Made by a program: the position numbers and the translations under genes
Origin: Aegilops tauschii subsp. strangulata
Lineage: Eukaryota > Streptophyta > Magnoliopsida > Poales > Poaceae
DNA: 64,000 nt
Reading direction: 5' to 3'
NCBI RefSeq assembly: GCF_002575655.3
Contig: NC_053037.3
Location: 443,951,793 to 444,015,792, forward strand
Shown here: positions 23,409-34,060 of the stretch, in pieces
How the letters are laid out: the number at the start of each line of letters is the position of its first letter
How positions within the stretch are numbered: position 1 is the first letter of the stretch
Notes under the pieces: generated by a model
What the model was told of the DNA's origin: nothing
Database searches by the model: none
Seen by the model: the letters and a program-made list of their open reading frames with translations, nothing else

Positions 23409-25872
23409 ATGGTGGGCGCTGGTCGGGAGCGCGCCAAGGCCCCTTCTTCGTCGGTGCGTGGTCTGAGGTCTTCGATTCCAGACGTACCTCTCCGCCGAGC
23501 GTTGCTGGACAGTATGTCCACACCGCCGGGCCCTTCTTCGTCGACCGCGGTGCCCAGCAGGGGACGAGGTAGGAAGAGAGGAGGTGGGGCACGTGGTCGC
23601 GGGAGAGGAGGTAGGGTGACTGCTAGGGCACCTTCCTCGCCGCCACCCCCAGCTGTTTCACCCGAGCACGTGACTGCTAGGGTGGACTCGTCCGAGGAGG
23701 AGGCTCCACGGACTCCGGTCCACGAGCCTCCGGTCCACGGGTCTTGGGCCCACGAGCCTCGGGTCGACTGGCCTTCGGCCCATGAGAGTTCGGCCCACGA
23801 GACCCCGGAGGAGCACACGTCCGGATGAGGTACCTGGCCGGATCAGCCCGAGGAGCCGAGTGGCCATGCTGATGATGGCGGGGAGTCGACTGATCTTGAG
23901 GAGGAGGGTGGCACCGTCTACCAGCGTGGTGCTACACGGCTCCCGTCCGTGCCGGCGACCCGCGAGCAGAGGTGGTTGATCTTCCCTGATGGGGAGAGGT
24001 ACGTAAGTGCATTTAATATTTTTGTACCTTCTGCATTCACGTTTCTTGAAATAACTAATGCGTTGGCCTTGTCATGCTGCAGGGGTTGGGACCACCATCA
24101 TAGTGTCCACCGGCCCAACTCCGTCCTTGGAGTTCTTTGCCGGCAAAACTTCCCGGGGTTTGTCACGTTGCCTGGTGAGGGTCGGCTTCCAGAGCTTGGG
24201 TTGAGCTGGGACCACTACGTGGCTGCCCCGGCCCTGCCGGATGTCATTATCGACGGTGTCGTGTGCGACACGAGGGCTGACATGGTGATCAGGACGTTCT
24301 GGGTAATTTCTCCTTTACACATTTCAAAATCTTCAACTAGCTAGTTATTAATTGTACTAATCAATATTGTCTCATTTGATTGCAGACATTCTACAGGTGT
24401 GAGGAGGGATACGAGGAGGACAGCGCAAATGTTATCCAGAACGTCTGCAAGCGCCTACTCCAGAACTTATGGCACGAGGCTCGGGTGCAGGCTGTTCGAG
24501 ACTACTACGCCTTGCGTGGTATCAAGAAGACCAAGCCGGCGTGCCGCGATAAGTTCCTGAGTAAGGAGCAGTACATGAAGGTAATTCTTAAGGCCTTCTA
24601 CTTAAGTTCCTTCATTTAGTAATTCTTAGCCGTAGCGCTCAAGTTTCTATTTGCTAACTTATAGGCGCCTCCGAGATGGTGTGCGGATCGGATGGATTGT
24701 TGGGAGGTGTTGGTCGATGAGTGGTGCTCACAAGAATGGCTAGCCCTCCACAACCAGGCCAAGGACAAACGTGCCCAAATGGAAGGTGTGCCACACCATC
24801 AAGGCAGCTCCAACTTATATCAGTTCGGGCGCAACTGGGTATGTGGTTTGCTTCATGATTCATGCAATTCATTCATCATGCTAGCTTGAGCCCTTTAATT
24901 ACTAATTTTCATTGTTTCTCTCTTTCAGGCACGCCACAATAAGGCGGATAAGGTGCCAGAGGTGTACGACCTGTATGCCATGGCCCACACTGGCTCTTTC
25001 AAGAAAGTCAAGGCTTTCTCTCAGTCTGACCTCGATGATGCAAACAACTTCACCAACATCTCCTCCCACAACAAGCTCGTGAGATATAGAGATGAGGGGA
25101 AGGCGAGGAAAGGGGAGGACTTTAACCCGAGCCAGGGTCCCATTGATCCAGAGCTGGTGATGATATCTGGTGGCGGGAGGTCCCATGGCTCCATAGCCAT
25201 TGGAGATGGACTTATCCGTTGTCCTAGCACTCTCCCGAAGATCAAGGCGCGCCAGTCGAGCTCCGCTCCTGAGATAAGGCCTCGTGAACGGCCAGTGCAA
25301 CTCGCCATCAAGGTTAGTGATACGTACTCAGTTATCTTTCTCCATTACATTGTGTGCGCTTCCATCAATGATTACAAATGGTCATGTGAGTGGTGTTGCA
25401 GGCTGCTATACAGACTGAGAGAGATAGAACGGAGAAACTTCTGGCGGAGGCGGCGGAGAGGCAGCGGGAGATGGAGGAGAGGACGAGAAAGATGATGGAG
25501 GAGGAGAGGGCACGGAATGACATGCAGGCAAGGGCCATGTACGAGCTCCTTGTGGTAAGTTTCTTCTGCAGATTACTTGCTAGTCTTAACATTTGAGTCT
25601 CATTACTAACTAGTATGACTCTGTTCTGAAAACCAAATGTGCAGTCTGTGTGCGAGAAGTCCGGTCAGCCCGCTCCGCCGATGCCAGTGATTGCTCCTGG
25701 GAGCACGGTGAGTTTAGTTTGAATGGACATTACTTGGTAGTCTTAACATTTGTGTGTCGTAATGCTAACGAGACATTGGAAATGATCTTTGGTGCAGCTT
25801 AACTCCAGAAACGCATTGCACGATCCTTCTCCAGGTAGCGGCACTAGCCACCCCGCTCCTACACCTCCCTGA
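23409..25872 (+). pseudogene. CACTA TnpA-like gene, eight exons, one nonsense mutation
   Basis: This is a second element gene, of the plant Ptta/En/Spm (Transposase_24-like) type expected to bind subterminal repeats. I place exons at 23409-23998, 24083-24302, 24386-24580, 24665-24838, 24929-25312, 25402-25554, 25645-25707 and 25798-25872. All have GT-AG introns and phases that join, for 617 codons in total. Exon 1 encodes a basic, RGRGRKRGGG-type low-complexity start. Exons 2-5 hold the conserved part (SVLGVLCRQNFPG, then CKRLLQNLWHEARVQ, then DRMDCWEVLVDEWCSQEW, then MAHTGSFKKVKAFSQSDL). Exon 6 is a charged coiled coil (AERQREMEERTRKMMEEE). A TGA at 23826-23828 (codon 140) interrupts exon 1, while the downstream frame is perfect. 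A single base change, or readthrough, or a downstream start could explain it. Confidence 0.8.
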
Positions 25873-25959
25873 TCACGGTAAGTTTCTCTAGTGTTTTGCT
25901 TAACAAATGCATAAAGACCTAGACTTAGCTTTATTTCCTCCAATATGCTTACCATAATG

Positions 25960-26655
25960 ACCTAGAGTTAGCTTATTTTCCTCCAAAATGACCCATTTTA
26001 CCTAGGTTAGCTTATAAATGATGCAGTTCATCCAAGTTAGCTCAAAAATGACCCATTTTACCTAGATTAGCTCCTAAATGATCCATTTTACCTACGTTAG
26101 CTTTAAAATGGCCCATTTCACCTAGGTTAACTCCAAAATGACCCATCTTACCTAGGTTATCTCATAAACGATCCATTTCAACTAATTTAGCTCATAAACG
26201 ATCCATTTGACCTAAGTGAGCTAAAAAACGATCCATTTCACCTAAATTAGCTCTTAAATGATCCATTTCACCTAAGTTAGCTCAAAAAGATCCATTTCAA
26301 CTAAATTAGCTCTAAAATGACCCATTTTACGTAGATGAGCTCCTAAATGATCCATTTTACCTACGTTAGCTTTAAAATGACCCATTTCACCTAGGTTAGC
26401 TCCAAAATGACCCATTTCACCTAGATTAGCTCCAAAATGACCCATTTCACCTAGGTTAGCTCCAAAATGACCCATTTCACCTTACTTAGCTCAAAAACGA
26501 TGCCCTTCACCTTAGTTAGCTCATAAACGACCCATTTCAACTAAGTTAGCTCATAAATGATCCATTTCAACTAAGTTAGATCATAAACAACCCATTTCAA
26601 CTTAGTTAGCTCATATATGATCCATTTCACCTAAGTTAGCTCATAAATGACATAT
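25960..26655. repeat. About 30-bp minisatellite in CACTA 3' region
   Basis: Units of the form AAATGACCCATTTCACCTAGGTTAGCTCC recur more than 20 times with small substitutions (GATCCATTT, AACTAAGTTAGCTCAT). The most regular copies are at 26385-26490. It lies between the TnpA-like gene and the right subterminal repeats and does not code. Confidence 0.9.
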
Positions 26656-27069
26656 ACTTCTTGTTCTAGTCTTCTTCTTGTTCTAGTCACCTATTTCTAA
26701 CTTTCTTATTTACCATTTTGCAGATTTCATTCACTTCATGGAAGCTAGCTTGCTATGATGGAGTGCTTGCTTTTCCTTTCATGAAACTTTGCATTGTATC
26801 TAGCTTGTTATGATGGATGGAACTATGTGATATGGATCATTGCATCTAACTTGCTATGTTGATGAAACTTTGCATTGTAATATATATATGGATGGAACTA
26901 TGTGTATGGATGGAACTTGCTTATGTATGAACAATGTGTATGGATGAAACTGATGTGATATGTGATATGAAACTTATGTGCTGGATATGTGCTGGATATG
27001 TGATATGAAACTTATATATTTTCTGTGCAAATTGTGGGTTTAATAAAAAACAGAAAAACAGACAATATG
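26656..27069. other. CACTA 3' non-coding stretch
   Basis: AT-rich sequence with short repeats of GATGGA(T)GGAACTATGTG and GATATGAAACTTATG type. I see no gene. It may hold the element's transcript ends. Confidence 0.4.
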
Positions 27070-27715
27070 CAGGCTCTTTGCCGTCTGCCACCGACGGCAA
27101 AGAGCTCTTTGCCGTCTGCCGCGGACGGCAAAGAAGCCACGTGGCAGCCAACTGTGCTTCCTGGGAGCTGACCCATTTGGTCAGTTTGCCTACAGTGGCA
27201 GACGGCAAAGACTTTGCCGTCCGTGGCAGACGGCAAAGAACCTGCACTTTGCCATCAGTGGCAGACGGCAAAGAACCTGCCATCTAGTGACGTGTAGATG
27301 ACATCATAAGGCGGACGGCAAAGAACCTGCCATCTAGTGACGTGTAGATGACATCATAAGGCGGACGGCAAAGAACCTGCCATCTAGTGACGTGTAGATG
27401 ACATCATAAGGCGGACGGCAAAGACCAGAGAAATTTTGCCGTCTGCGGCGGACGGCAAAGGTCTGCCGTTAGCCACTTAACGAACTGACAGCGCAATTAT
27501 CGCCGTCCGCCCTCTTTGCCGTCCGCCGCAGACGGCAAAGAGCCTTTGTCGTCCGCCTCCAGGAAGCAGACGGCAAAGCAGCTGTTTACCGTAGCCTTCT
27601 TTGCCGGAGCCTTTTGCCGTCCTCGGCTGACGGCAAAGGTCTTTGCCGTCCGCCTTTCGAGCCTTTGCCGTCCGCCGTGGCAGACGGCAAAGTAGCCGTT
27701 TCCTGTAGTGATAGG
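27070..27715. repeat. CACTA right subterminal repeats with 3 x 50-bp array
   Basis: GACGGCAAAG and CTTTGCCGTC motifs fill this end as they do the left end. Within it, a 50-bp unit (GCGGACGGCAAAGAACCTGC, then CATCTAGTGACGTGTAGATG, then ACATCATAAG) occurs three times head to tail at 27261-27410, almost without change. Each unit carries one GACGGCAAAG motif, so the array multiplies putative transposase-protein sites. Confidence 0.88.
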
Positions 27716-27720
27716 TCTGT

Positions 27721-29269
27721 AGTCACCCACCTCCTCAGGGAAGGGCTTCTTGGGCACCAAAGTTATGTAAGAATCATTGATATTCTCCAGATGGGCAGTA
27801 CCCAGAAAGAAAGCTTGGGCCAGTTCATAGAAATCCTGAGAAATTATGTGCCAGCATCTTTTGAAGAAAAGACCATTAAAACCATCTGGACCTGGAGCTT
27901 TATCAACTGGCATGAGCTTGACAATCAAGTCCATTTCCTCCTTCTCAAAAGGCTTAGTGAGAACATCCAGTCCCACCACGGGTTCAATAAGGGAAGAAAG
28001 ATCAAAGCCCATTTTAATGCCCCTAGAAGAACCCATTCTCTTCTTGAAACAGTCCCAGATAATACCCTCCATTTGGGAATGATCAGTCACCACCGTACCA
28101 TCATGCAGTTTTAAGCTAGCAATAGAATTTCTTCGGTATCTCTCTGTGGCCATAGCATGAAAGAACTTGGTGTTCTCACCCCCCACTTTGATGTATCTGA
28201 TAGTACATCGTTTCCTCCAATAAAGACATTGAAGGTGGAGCAATTTCTCAAGATGGCATTTAACCACAATCCTGAAATTTGATTCCTGTCTGTAGAGTGA
28301 TCTATATTCCTCAAGCTCATCCAAGAGCAGGATAACACTATTGCATTTACAAATGAGAGTTTTCAGTTTAGAAATGCTCTTCTGCCACCTTTTGAGACAC
28401 ATTCGCAAGGACTTAAATTTGTCAGCTATCCTGGCAGTAATATGGCCCTTTCTGGATTGTTTCTGCCATGAGGAATCCACACAATATAAAACCCTCCAAC
28501 TCCAACCAATAGTTCTCAAACCTAAAGATATTAGACTTGGGAATAGAGGTTTTAATTGTAACCATACAGGGCACATGGTCAAAAGCAGTCCTGGCAAGAG
28601 GTAACACCTCAGTCATGGGATAATCAGAGATCCAATCAACAGAAGTGAAGAACCAGTCAAGCTGCTCAAGAAGTGGATCATCCTGCATATTGGACCAAGT
28701 GTAGGACCTGCCTTTGATGGGCAACTCTAAAAGGCCGAGGTGTCCAATTATCTCATTAAAGATGAACATGTCATTCAGATCACCACCAGGTAGATTCCTG
28801 TTATCCATAGACTGTAAGAAGTTAAAATCCCCCAATAATAGCCAATTATCATCCACAAGAATGTTCAGGTGATACAACCAGTTTACAAAATTATCCCTGG
28901 CTTCCCCCTGACAGGGTCCATAGACCACCACAAGAGTCCAGCGCTCATTGTTGTGCCTAGAAACAAACTCAATTACCACTGCAAATTGTTGGACTTGCAA
29001 TAAAGTCCCCCCAAATATAGACGAATTCCAAAAACTAGAATTCCACCAGAGGCCCCCAAGGAAGGAGAGAAAGCAAAGCTGTCAAATCTCTTGGGGCAAA
29101 AACTTTTAATCATGCGGGAATCAAATGAAGCACATTTAGTTTCTTGCAGGCAGGCAATAGCACAGTGGCTTTCATCAATCTTTTGTCTAACAGCTCTTTG
29201 CCTAGCTTCAGAATTTAAACCCCTAACATTCCAGCATAGAACATTCCAGTTCCTACAGAGATTATTCAT
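27721..29269 (-). pseudogene. LINE ORF2, endonuclease and RT N-terminal half
   Basis: ORF2 opens near 29269 (MNNLCRNWNVLCWNVRGLN) just after ORF1. The apurinic-type endonuclease has the expected motifs: CWNVRGLN, ACLQETK, WTLVVVYGPC, LLLGDFN, SYTWSN and AFDHVP. The frame slips by one base in the A-run at about 29029-29034 and again near 28490. The RT N-terminus follows (KFFHAMATERYRRNSI, then DKAPGPDGFNGLFFKRCW, then NDSYITLVPKK, then DYRPIT). The CACTA transposon cuts it at 27720, and the rest is at 14958-16911. With two shifts here and two stops downstream it is inactive. Confidence 0.88.
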
Positions 29270-29439
29270 AAAGGAATAACATAAACAAGTCACCCATGCA
29301 CATGACACACAGTGCCAAATGCCCAAAAGCACACAAGAGTTCCAAACCAGCATTATTACATAGCCCCGGATCAGAAAAAGAAAACCAAACACATAAAGCA
29401 TATTTGGGGGCTCGCCAAACCCAACAGTATTGGAGTTCA

Positions 29440-32400
29440 CTATTCATTGGGGTCTTGAGTTGTAGCAGTAGAGGGGTCCACCATAAGTGCATCCTCCGTG
29501 AGCAGAGCTGCATCGATCTCCAGCTCCTTGCCAATAGCTTGCAGGTGACTGATGGGCGTAGGCGGAGGGACAACTCCAAATGCAGGGTCTTCAGACTTCT
29601 CAGCAGAGAGGGGCTTGGCCTTGGGCTTCTTCTTCTTGGGCTGCAGAACCAGCTCATGGAAAGTGGGCTTAAACCCATCCCGCTGGGCCGAACTTCTGGT
29701 ACACCTACGAACAGAAGTTTCAACAAGTGGAGTAGGCGCCAAAACTTTGCGTGGCCTCCTGGCAGGTGCACGCTCAGGAGGAGGAGGAACCACAGTCACA
29801 ACCCTGTCAGATTCATCCACAAAAAGTGCTCTAGCCACAGGTCGAGTAGATACCGACTCCTTCCATGTCAGCAAAGGAAGGGCATCCTGCTGGAAAGCAA
29901 AGTCCCAGGTTCTCTTGCTCATAATGACAGGCGACAGGGGCTGAGACAGCAGAGGTTTAGGCACCTCAAACACCATTGGAGCAGTCAGCAAATTTTCAAA
30001 CGAGCGCCTCCAAATCATCTCCGGCGGCAGAGGGGGACCAAAAGGAATCGGAACCACAGGCTGCTCCAAAGTGCGGACATCAAAAGGGGGAGGTTGATAC
30101 ACCACAATGGCCCAATTATTAGCATCCTCCATATCCGGTGCTACCATTTGATCATTCGAATTAGTAGCAGAAGCCCCATCAATAAGAACGATAGGAGCAG
30201 GGGGCACCTGGGGTTGATCTTCAGAGCTTTGGTGGGCTGAATTAGGTTGTGCCGAGGCATTCAAAACCACAGATTCTTGATCCTCCACGGCAGGCTCCGC
30301 AGCAGGTTCCTCCCAGTTGCCCCAATTGTCCTCATGCACCTCATTATGCGCAGGTTCAGGCGGAGGTGGTGGCACATCGTTCCACCCCAAGGCCGGGAAT
30401 GGAGGCAGAATAAAAGGTGGCATCTCCGGGAAGGGAACACCAGGCATGGGATGGGGATTGCCATTCATGGGCATCCAGTCTTCATCCTGGGGCATCTGTT
30501 CAGCAAAATTTGCCCCCAGGATATACAGCGGCACCGTCCAAGACACCCGGGCACCACCCCAAGCAGCATAATCCATGAACACCACATCTCTTGGAACTAA
30601 AATATCTTCTGGAAAAGACGCAAAAACCAAAGTGCGCACGAGGTAGGGATCCTCACTAATCCAATGCTGAAATTTCCCAAATGTGTTGACCGCTGCCCGA
30701 ATATTCCCCTCATTGCGAAGATCGAGCGGAATCCCCAAGAACATGAGCAGACCCTGACGGAAACCCTGAGCACCTCGAAACGAATCACCCTCATCGTGCT
30801 TCATAAAACGCACAAAACGATCATTGCCTAGAGGTTGGGGCGGCATCTGAAGAAGAGAAAACCGAACTGCAGCATCCCAAAGCTCGAAAAGACCGACCGA
30901 TCTAATCCAAGGCTGAGCAGACCTCACCAATACCCCATGGGCTTGCAACCACTGGACCACTTCCTCCCTAGCAGCACCAATCTGATCGGGAGGGGGGATG
31001 GGCATTACCTCAGCAAGCATGAATTCCTCATGGCGGCGCACAAGTGGGGTATGTGGCGTCACATAGGTCCGAGGCAGACGAGCATCACCGCCGTCCACAA
31101 TGTGATGGCCAGCCGGCACATACAGCATGGGGTCGAGAGGGAAGTTAGCCATCGGAAGGGAACATTCCGGGCTGGGAGCAGGCGGCAAGAAGTCCGGTGG
31201 GGGAGGGGTCTCAGGTGGCAAGAAGTCCGGTGGGGGAGGGGTCTCAGGTGGCAAGAAGTCCGGTGGGGGAGGGGTCGCAGGCGGCGCTGTCGAAGGCGTT
31301 TTGGGACCAGGACTGATGGAACAAGGCGGAGCAGTAAATGCGGAAGTGCAAGAGGAGTCCAAGTTTGGTAAAAGCTGTGTCAGAGAGATATTCTCGGTGG
31401 GAGCTGAGCGATCCTCGGAAGTTGCAACGTTACCGGGTTTTGGTTTCCAAACCAAACCCAAAATACTAGCAAACTTGTTACAATCCTTTTTACCATGCCC
31501 CACCCGCAGACAAGAGGTACAACGCAATTTAGATGTGCACGCCACAGCAAAATGACCCTTAGATAAGCAGATCTGACACGTTAAAATTTCATCTACCATG
31601 CCCGTAATCAAATTATCAAAATCTTCGTCTGCTTGCTGAGAAGACGGAATGGAAAGCCCAGAAGATAGCACCGGCTCCACCTGGACCGTGGACCGTGAAG
31701 GAGACGGCCCAACATGGGAAGGCACGTCCACATTCAGAGAGCCAAAATTTCCGCCCGAGATAGACGGCGACCCATTCGCAGCTGGTTGAAGATCCCTAAC
31801 CGTTCCAAAGGAAATGGAGGGGGTAGTTGTCGTCCACCGGAGCTCAGCCGGCGGCGAAGGGTGGATGACCACCCGTTCATGCGCAGGAAGCGTGTACCCC
31901 GCATCCTCAACAGTTTGAATGCAAGTCTGCGTGGCCGGATAACGATAACCACGACAAGCAGGATAATTCTGGAACTGTGAAAACGAGAGCTTCTTGGCAG
32001 GGGCATGCGATGATCTTATCGAAGATTTACGGGGCTTGGTGTGCATAGCCAACATGCCAAGGGTAGCTCGACGTTTGGACGGGCTAACAATGATCCACTC
32101 GGCATCACATTCCAATTTCCAAAGTTTGAACTCACGGCCCCAATTTGGGCCACCATTACCCCAAAGATGAAAGAAGCATTTAAAATGATCACAAGAGAAA
32201 GAACGGAGCCTGAGAATGATTAAAGCCACAGCCTTGCAAGAAACGTGAAAACCAAAAACCCTCTCCGTGATCATAAAAACCATGAACTCAATAGCAGAAC
32301 CTCCGATGGCCGCCTCAAGCGCCGCTGCCACCGAATCCTCAGTCAAACGAAAATCATGCCGGCCAAAAGAAATTACCATGGTGAAGAAGCCCGTGTCATC

Positions 32401-32502
32401 CATGGGGTGCACCGGAAAACCCGTAGATTGAAAAACCTTCTCCGCAAAAACCAGACCCTTGGAGAAGTCCAAGCCAAGGGTGGATCCATCAGCAGAACCC
32501 AT
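29440..32502 (-). CDS. LINE ORF1 protein, 1020 codons, open
   Basis: This is the RNA-binding ORF1 of the LINE, uninterrupted from ATG at 32502 to a stop at 29440. The N-terminal 150 residues (FQSTGFPVHPMDDTGFFTMV, then WGREFKLWKLECDAEWIIVS) form a globular domain. Around residues 310-345 there are two CCHC zinc knuckles (CQICLSKGHFAVAC and CTSCLRVGHGKKDC), the hallmark of plant LINE ORF1 proteins. A proline-rich linker then has three copies of PPETPPPPDFLP-type sequence. The C-terminal half (VRFMKHDEGDSFRGAQGF, then VFMDYAAWGGARVSWTVPL) looks like the conserved region seen in grass ORF1-like proteins. A basic tail follows (RRPRKVLAP, KPTFHELVLQPKKKKPKAK). ORF1 is intact while ORF2 is broken. 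Confidence 0.82.
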   Translation of the reverse strand: MGSADGSTLGLDFSKGLVFAEKVFQSTGFPVHPMDDTGFFTMVISFGRHDFRLTEDSVAAALEAAIGGSAIEFMVFMITERVFGFHVSCKAVALIILRLRSFSCDHFKCFFHLWGNGGPNWGREFKLWKLECDAEWIIVSPSKRRATLGMLAMHTKPRKSSIRSSHAPAKKLSFSQFQNYPACRGYRYPATQTCIQTVEDAGYTLPAHERVVIHPSPPAELRWTTTTPSISFGTVRDLQPAANGSPSISGGNFGSLNVDVPSHVGPSPSRSTVQVEPVLSSGLSIPSSQQADEDFDNLITGMVDEILTCQICLSKGHFAVACTSKLRCTSCLRVGHGKKDCNKFASILGLVWKPKPGNVATSEDRSAPTENISLTQLLPNLDSSCTSAFTAPPCSISPGPKTPSTAPPATPPPPDFLPPETPPPPDFLPPETPPPPDFLPPAPSPECSLPMANFPLDPMLYVPAGHHIVDGGDARLPRTYVTPHTPLVRRHEEFMLAEVMPIPPPDQIGAAREEVVQWLQAHGVLVRSAQPWIRSVGLFELWDAAVRFSLLQMPPQPLGNDRFVRFMKHDEGDSFRGAQGFRQGLLMFLGIPLDLRNEGNIRAAVNTFGKFQHWISEDPYLVRTLVFASFPEDILVPRDVVFMDYAAWGGARVSWTVPLYILGANFAEQMPQDEDWMPMNGNPHPMPGVPFPEMPPFILPPFPALGWNDVPPPPPEPAHNEVHEDNWGNWEEPAAEPAVEDQESVVLNASAQPNSAHQSSEDQPQVPPAPIVLIDGASATNSNDQMVAPDMEDANNWAIVVYQPPPFDVRTLEQPVVPIPFGPPLPPEMIWRRSFENLLTAPMVFEVPKPLLSQPLSPVIMSKRTWDFAFQQDALPLLTWKESVSTRPVARALFVDESDRVVTVVPPPPERAPARRPRKVLAPTPLVETSVRRCTRSSAQRDGFKPTFHELVLQPKKKKPKAKPLSAEKSEDPAFGVVPPPTPISHLQAIGKELEIDAALLTEDALMVDPSTATTQDPNE

Positions 32503-32676
32503 AGAGATGGGTATTAAAACGTAGATCTCAGTGCGCCAGAGAGATCTAGTGGAAAGGAAATGAAATTTGGTGGCTAGGGGAGGAGATCACCGGAGGTGGT
32601 GGCGATCGCCGGGGTGGGGGTGGGAGCGCCTATCATTTTCCACCTCTAGCACCTTACATATAAATTGTGTGCTCAC
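32503..32676 (-). other. LINE 5' untranslated region
   Basis: This stretch of 174 bp lies between the ORF1 start and the upstream target duplication. On the minus strand it is rich in C, G and A (CACCCCCACCCCGGCGATCG type). It would contain the internal promoter of the LINE if it is full length. Confidence 0.6.
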
Positions 32677-32692
32677 CCAGTACAAATTCTTT

Positions 32693-34060
32693 GCGGAATA
32701 AGTTCATTTTTATCATTAGGAACAACTGTAATGCATCCCTTCTTAGGGACACAATGAACGGGACTTACCCATCGACTATCAGCTATGGGATAGATTATAC
32801 CTGCTTCCCGAAGCTTTAATATTTTTGTTTTTACCACTTTTTCATCTTAGGATTCAAACGTCGTTGATGATCAACAACGGGTTTAGCATCAGGTTCCATA
32901 TTAATCTTGTGCTGACATAGAGTGGGACTAATGTCCTTAAGATCATGAAGAGTATACCCAATAGCAGCTCGGTGCTTCTTCAGAATTTTCAATAATCTTT
33001 ATTCTTTATGTTCTGAAAGTTTAGCACTAATAATAATAGAATATATCTTTTTGTCATCTAGATAAGCATATTTCAAAGTGTCGGCAACTATAATTCAAAC
33101 ACACGATCACCCTTAGGCGGAGGAGGACCTCCTAGAGTTTCAATAGGCAAATTATGTTTTTGCAAGGATTGTTGTTCAAAGAAATTTTTATATATTTCAT
33201 TTCTTTCATGCATAAGCATATGATTTTCATGGTCTAGCAAATATTGTTCTAGTGGATCAGTAGGAGGCACAGCAATAGAAGCAAGATCAATTATTTCATC
33301 CTTAGTAGGTAATTCTTTATCACGAGGTTGTCTACTAAACTTAGAGAAATTAAATTCATGGGACTCATCACCAAAGCTAACACTAACACTTTATTTGTGA
33401 CAATCAATAGTAGCATTGACAGTGTTCAAGAAAGGTCTGCCAAAGATAATGGGATACAAATCATCTTGTGGGGAACCAAGAACTAGAAAACTAGTAGGAT
33501 ATTTTATTTTGCCACATAAGACTTCAACATCTCTAACAATCCCAAGTGGTGTGATGGTGTCTCTATTAGCAAGTTTAATTAATAGTAACATATGTGTCTT
33601 CCATTTCAGCGGGTGATATGCCATTCATAATTTCCTGGTATAATGTAAAAGGAATAGCACTCACGCCAGCACCTAAGTCACATAAACCATGATAAGAATG
33701 ATCTCCTATTCTAACTGATACAATAGGCATGCCAACAACAGGTCTATGTATATCCTTTTCATTGGGTTTGGCAATTCTAGCAGCATCATCGCAGAAGTAA
33801 ATAGCATGCCCATCAATATTTTCTACCAGGAGATCGTTAACCATAGCAACACTAGGTTCTACTTTAATTTTTTCAGCGGGTTTAGGTGCTCTAATATTAC
33901 TTTTGCAACCATAGTTGAGACCTTAGCATGTTCCTTTATCCTAATAGGGAAAGGTGGTTTTTCTATATAAGTAGTAAGCACAACTGGATCAACATTGTAA
34001 ATAACAGTGTCATCTTTAACTACGTCCGGTTCTTCAATTTCTTCTTTAATAGGGGGTGAT
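32693..34060 (-). pseudogene. Protease and RT N-terminus of Athila-type polyprotein
   Basis: On the minus strand from 34060 the sequence reads EEIEEPDVVKDDTVIYNVDP, then AKVSTMVAKSNIRAPKPAEK, then VAMVNDLLVENIDGHAIYFC. The aspartic protease follows (YHGLCDLGAGVSAIPFTLYQ near 33690, then IVRDVEVLCGKIKYPTSFLV, then PIIFGRPFLNTVNATIDC). Downstream are ELPTKDEIID-type and LEQYLLDHENHMLM fragments, and then the RT N-terminus to the LINE junction. Frames change several times between 33570 and 32700. It is the same broken polyprotein as 14019-14695 and is bounded on the right by a GTGAT duplication. Confidence 0.82.

Larger units (their letters stand above)
16915..27720 (+). mobile_element. CACTA (En/Spm) transposon, 10.8 kb
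   Basis: It begins CACTACTGGAATCAGC and ends GGAAACGG-type sequence in inverted orientation (CCGTTTCCTGTAGTG). Each side is flanked by ATA (16912-16914 and 27721-27723), the 3-bp duplication expected of the superfamily. Both ends carry arrays of short inverted motifs around GACGGCAAAG and CTTTGCCGTC. Inside are a TnpD-like transposase and a TnpA-like gene in the same direction. It landed in the RT of the LINE, so it is younger than the LINE. It is complete at both ends, and only the TnpA-like gene shows a clear break. Confidence 0.95.
14696..32676 (-). mobile_element. L1-type plant LINE, minus strand, interrupted by CACTA
   Basis: The identical 16-mer CCAGTACAAATTCTTT lies at 14680-14695 and 32677-32692 and is the target duplication (the last Ts may belong to the tail). 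A T-run directly inside the left copy (14692-14702) is the poly-A tail read on the other strand. The element therefore runs from 32676 down to 14696. It has an ORF1 with zinc knuckles, then an ORF2 with endonuclease, RT and a C-terminal zf-RVT region. The CACTA transposon at 16915-27720 sits inside the RT. Without it the LINE is about 7.2 kb, a normal full length for plant L1. The 3' untranslated part is 14703-14957. Confidence 0.92.

Noticed and set aside
27261..27410. Three regularly spaced repeats considered as a CRISPR-like array
   Set aside because: The units are contiguous 50-bp tandem copies without unique spacers, in a eukaryotic transposon end.
29296..30240. A 314-codon plus-strand frame opposite LINE ORF1
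   Set aside because: It is a shadow of the long minus-strand ORF1, rich in Arg, His and Ser, without any domain.
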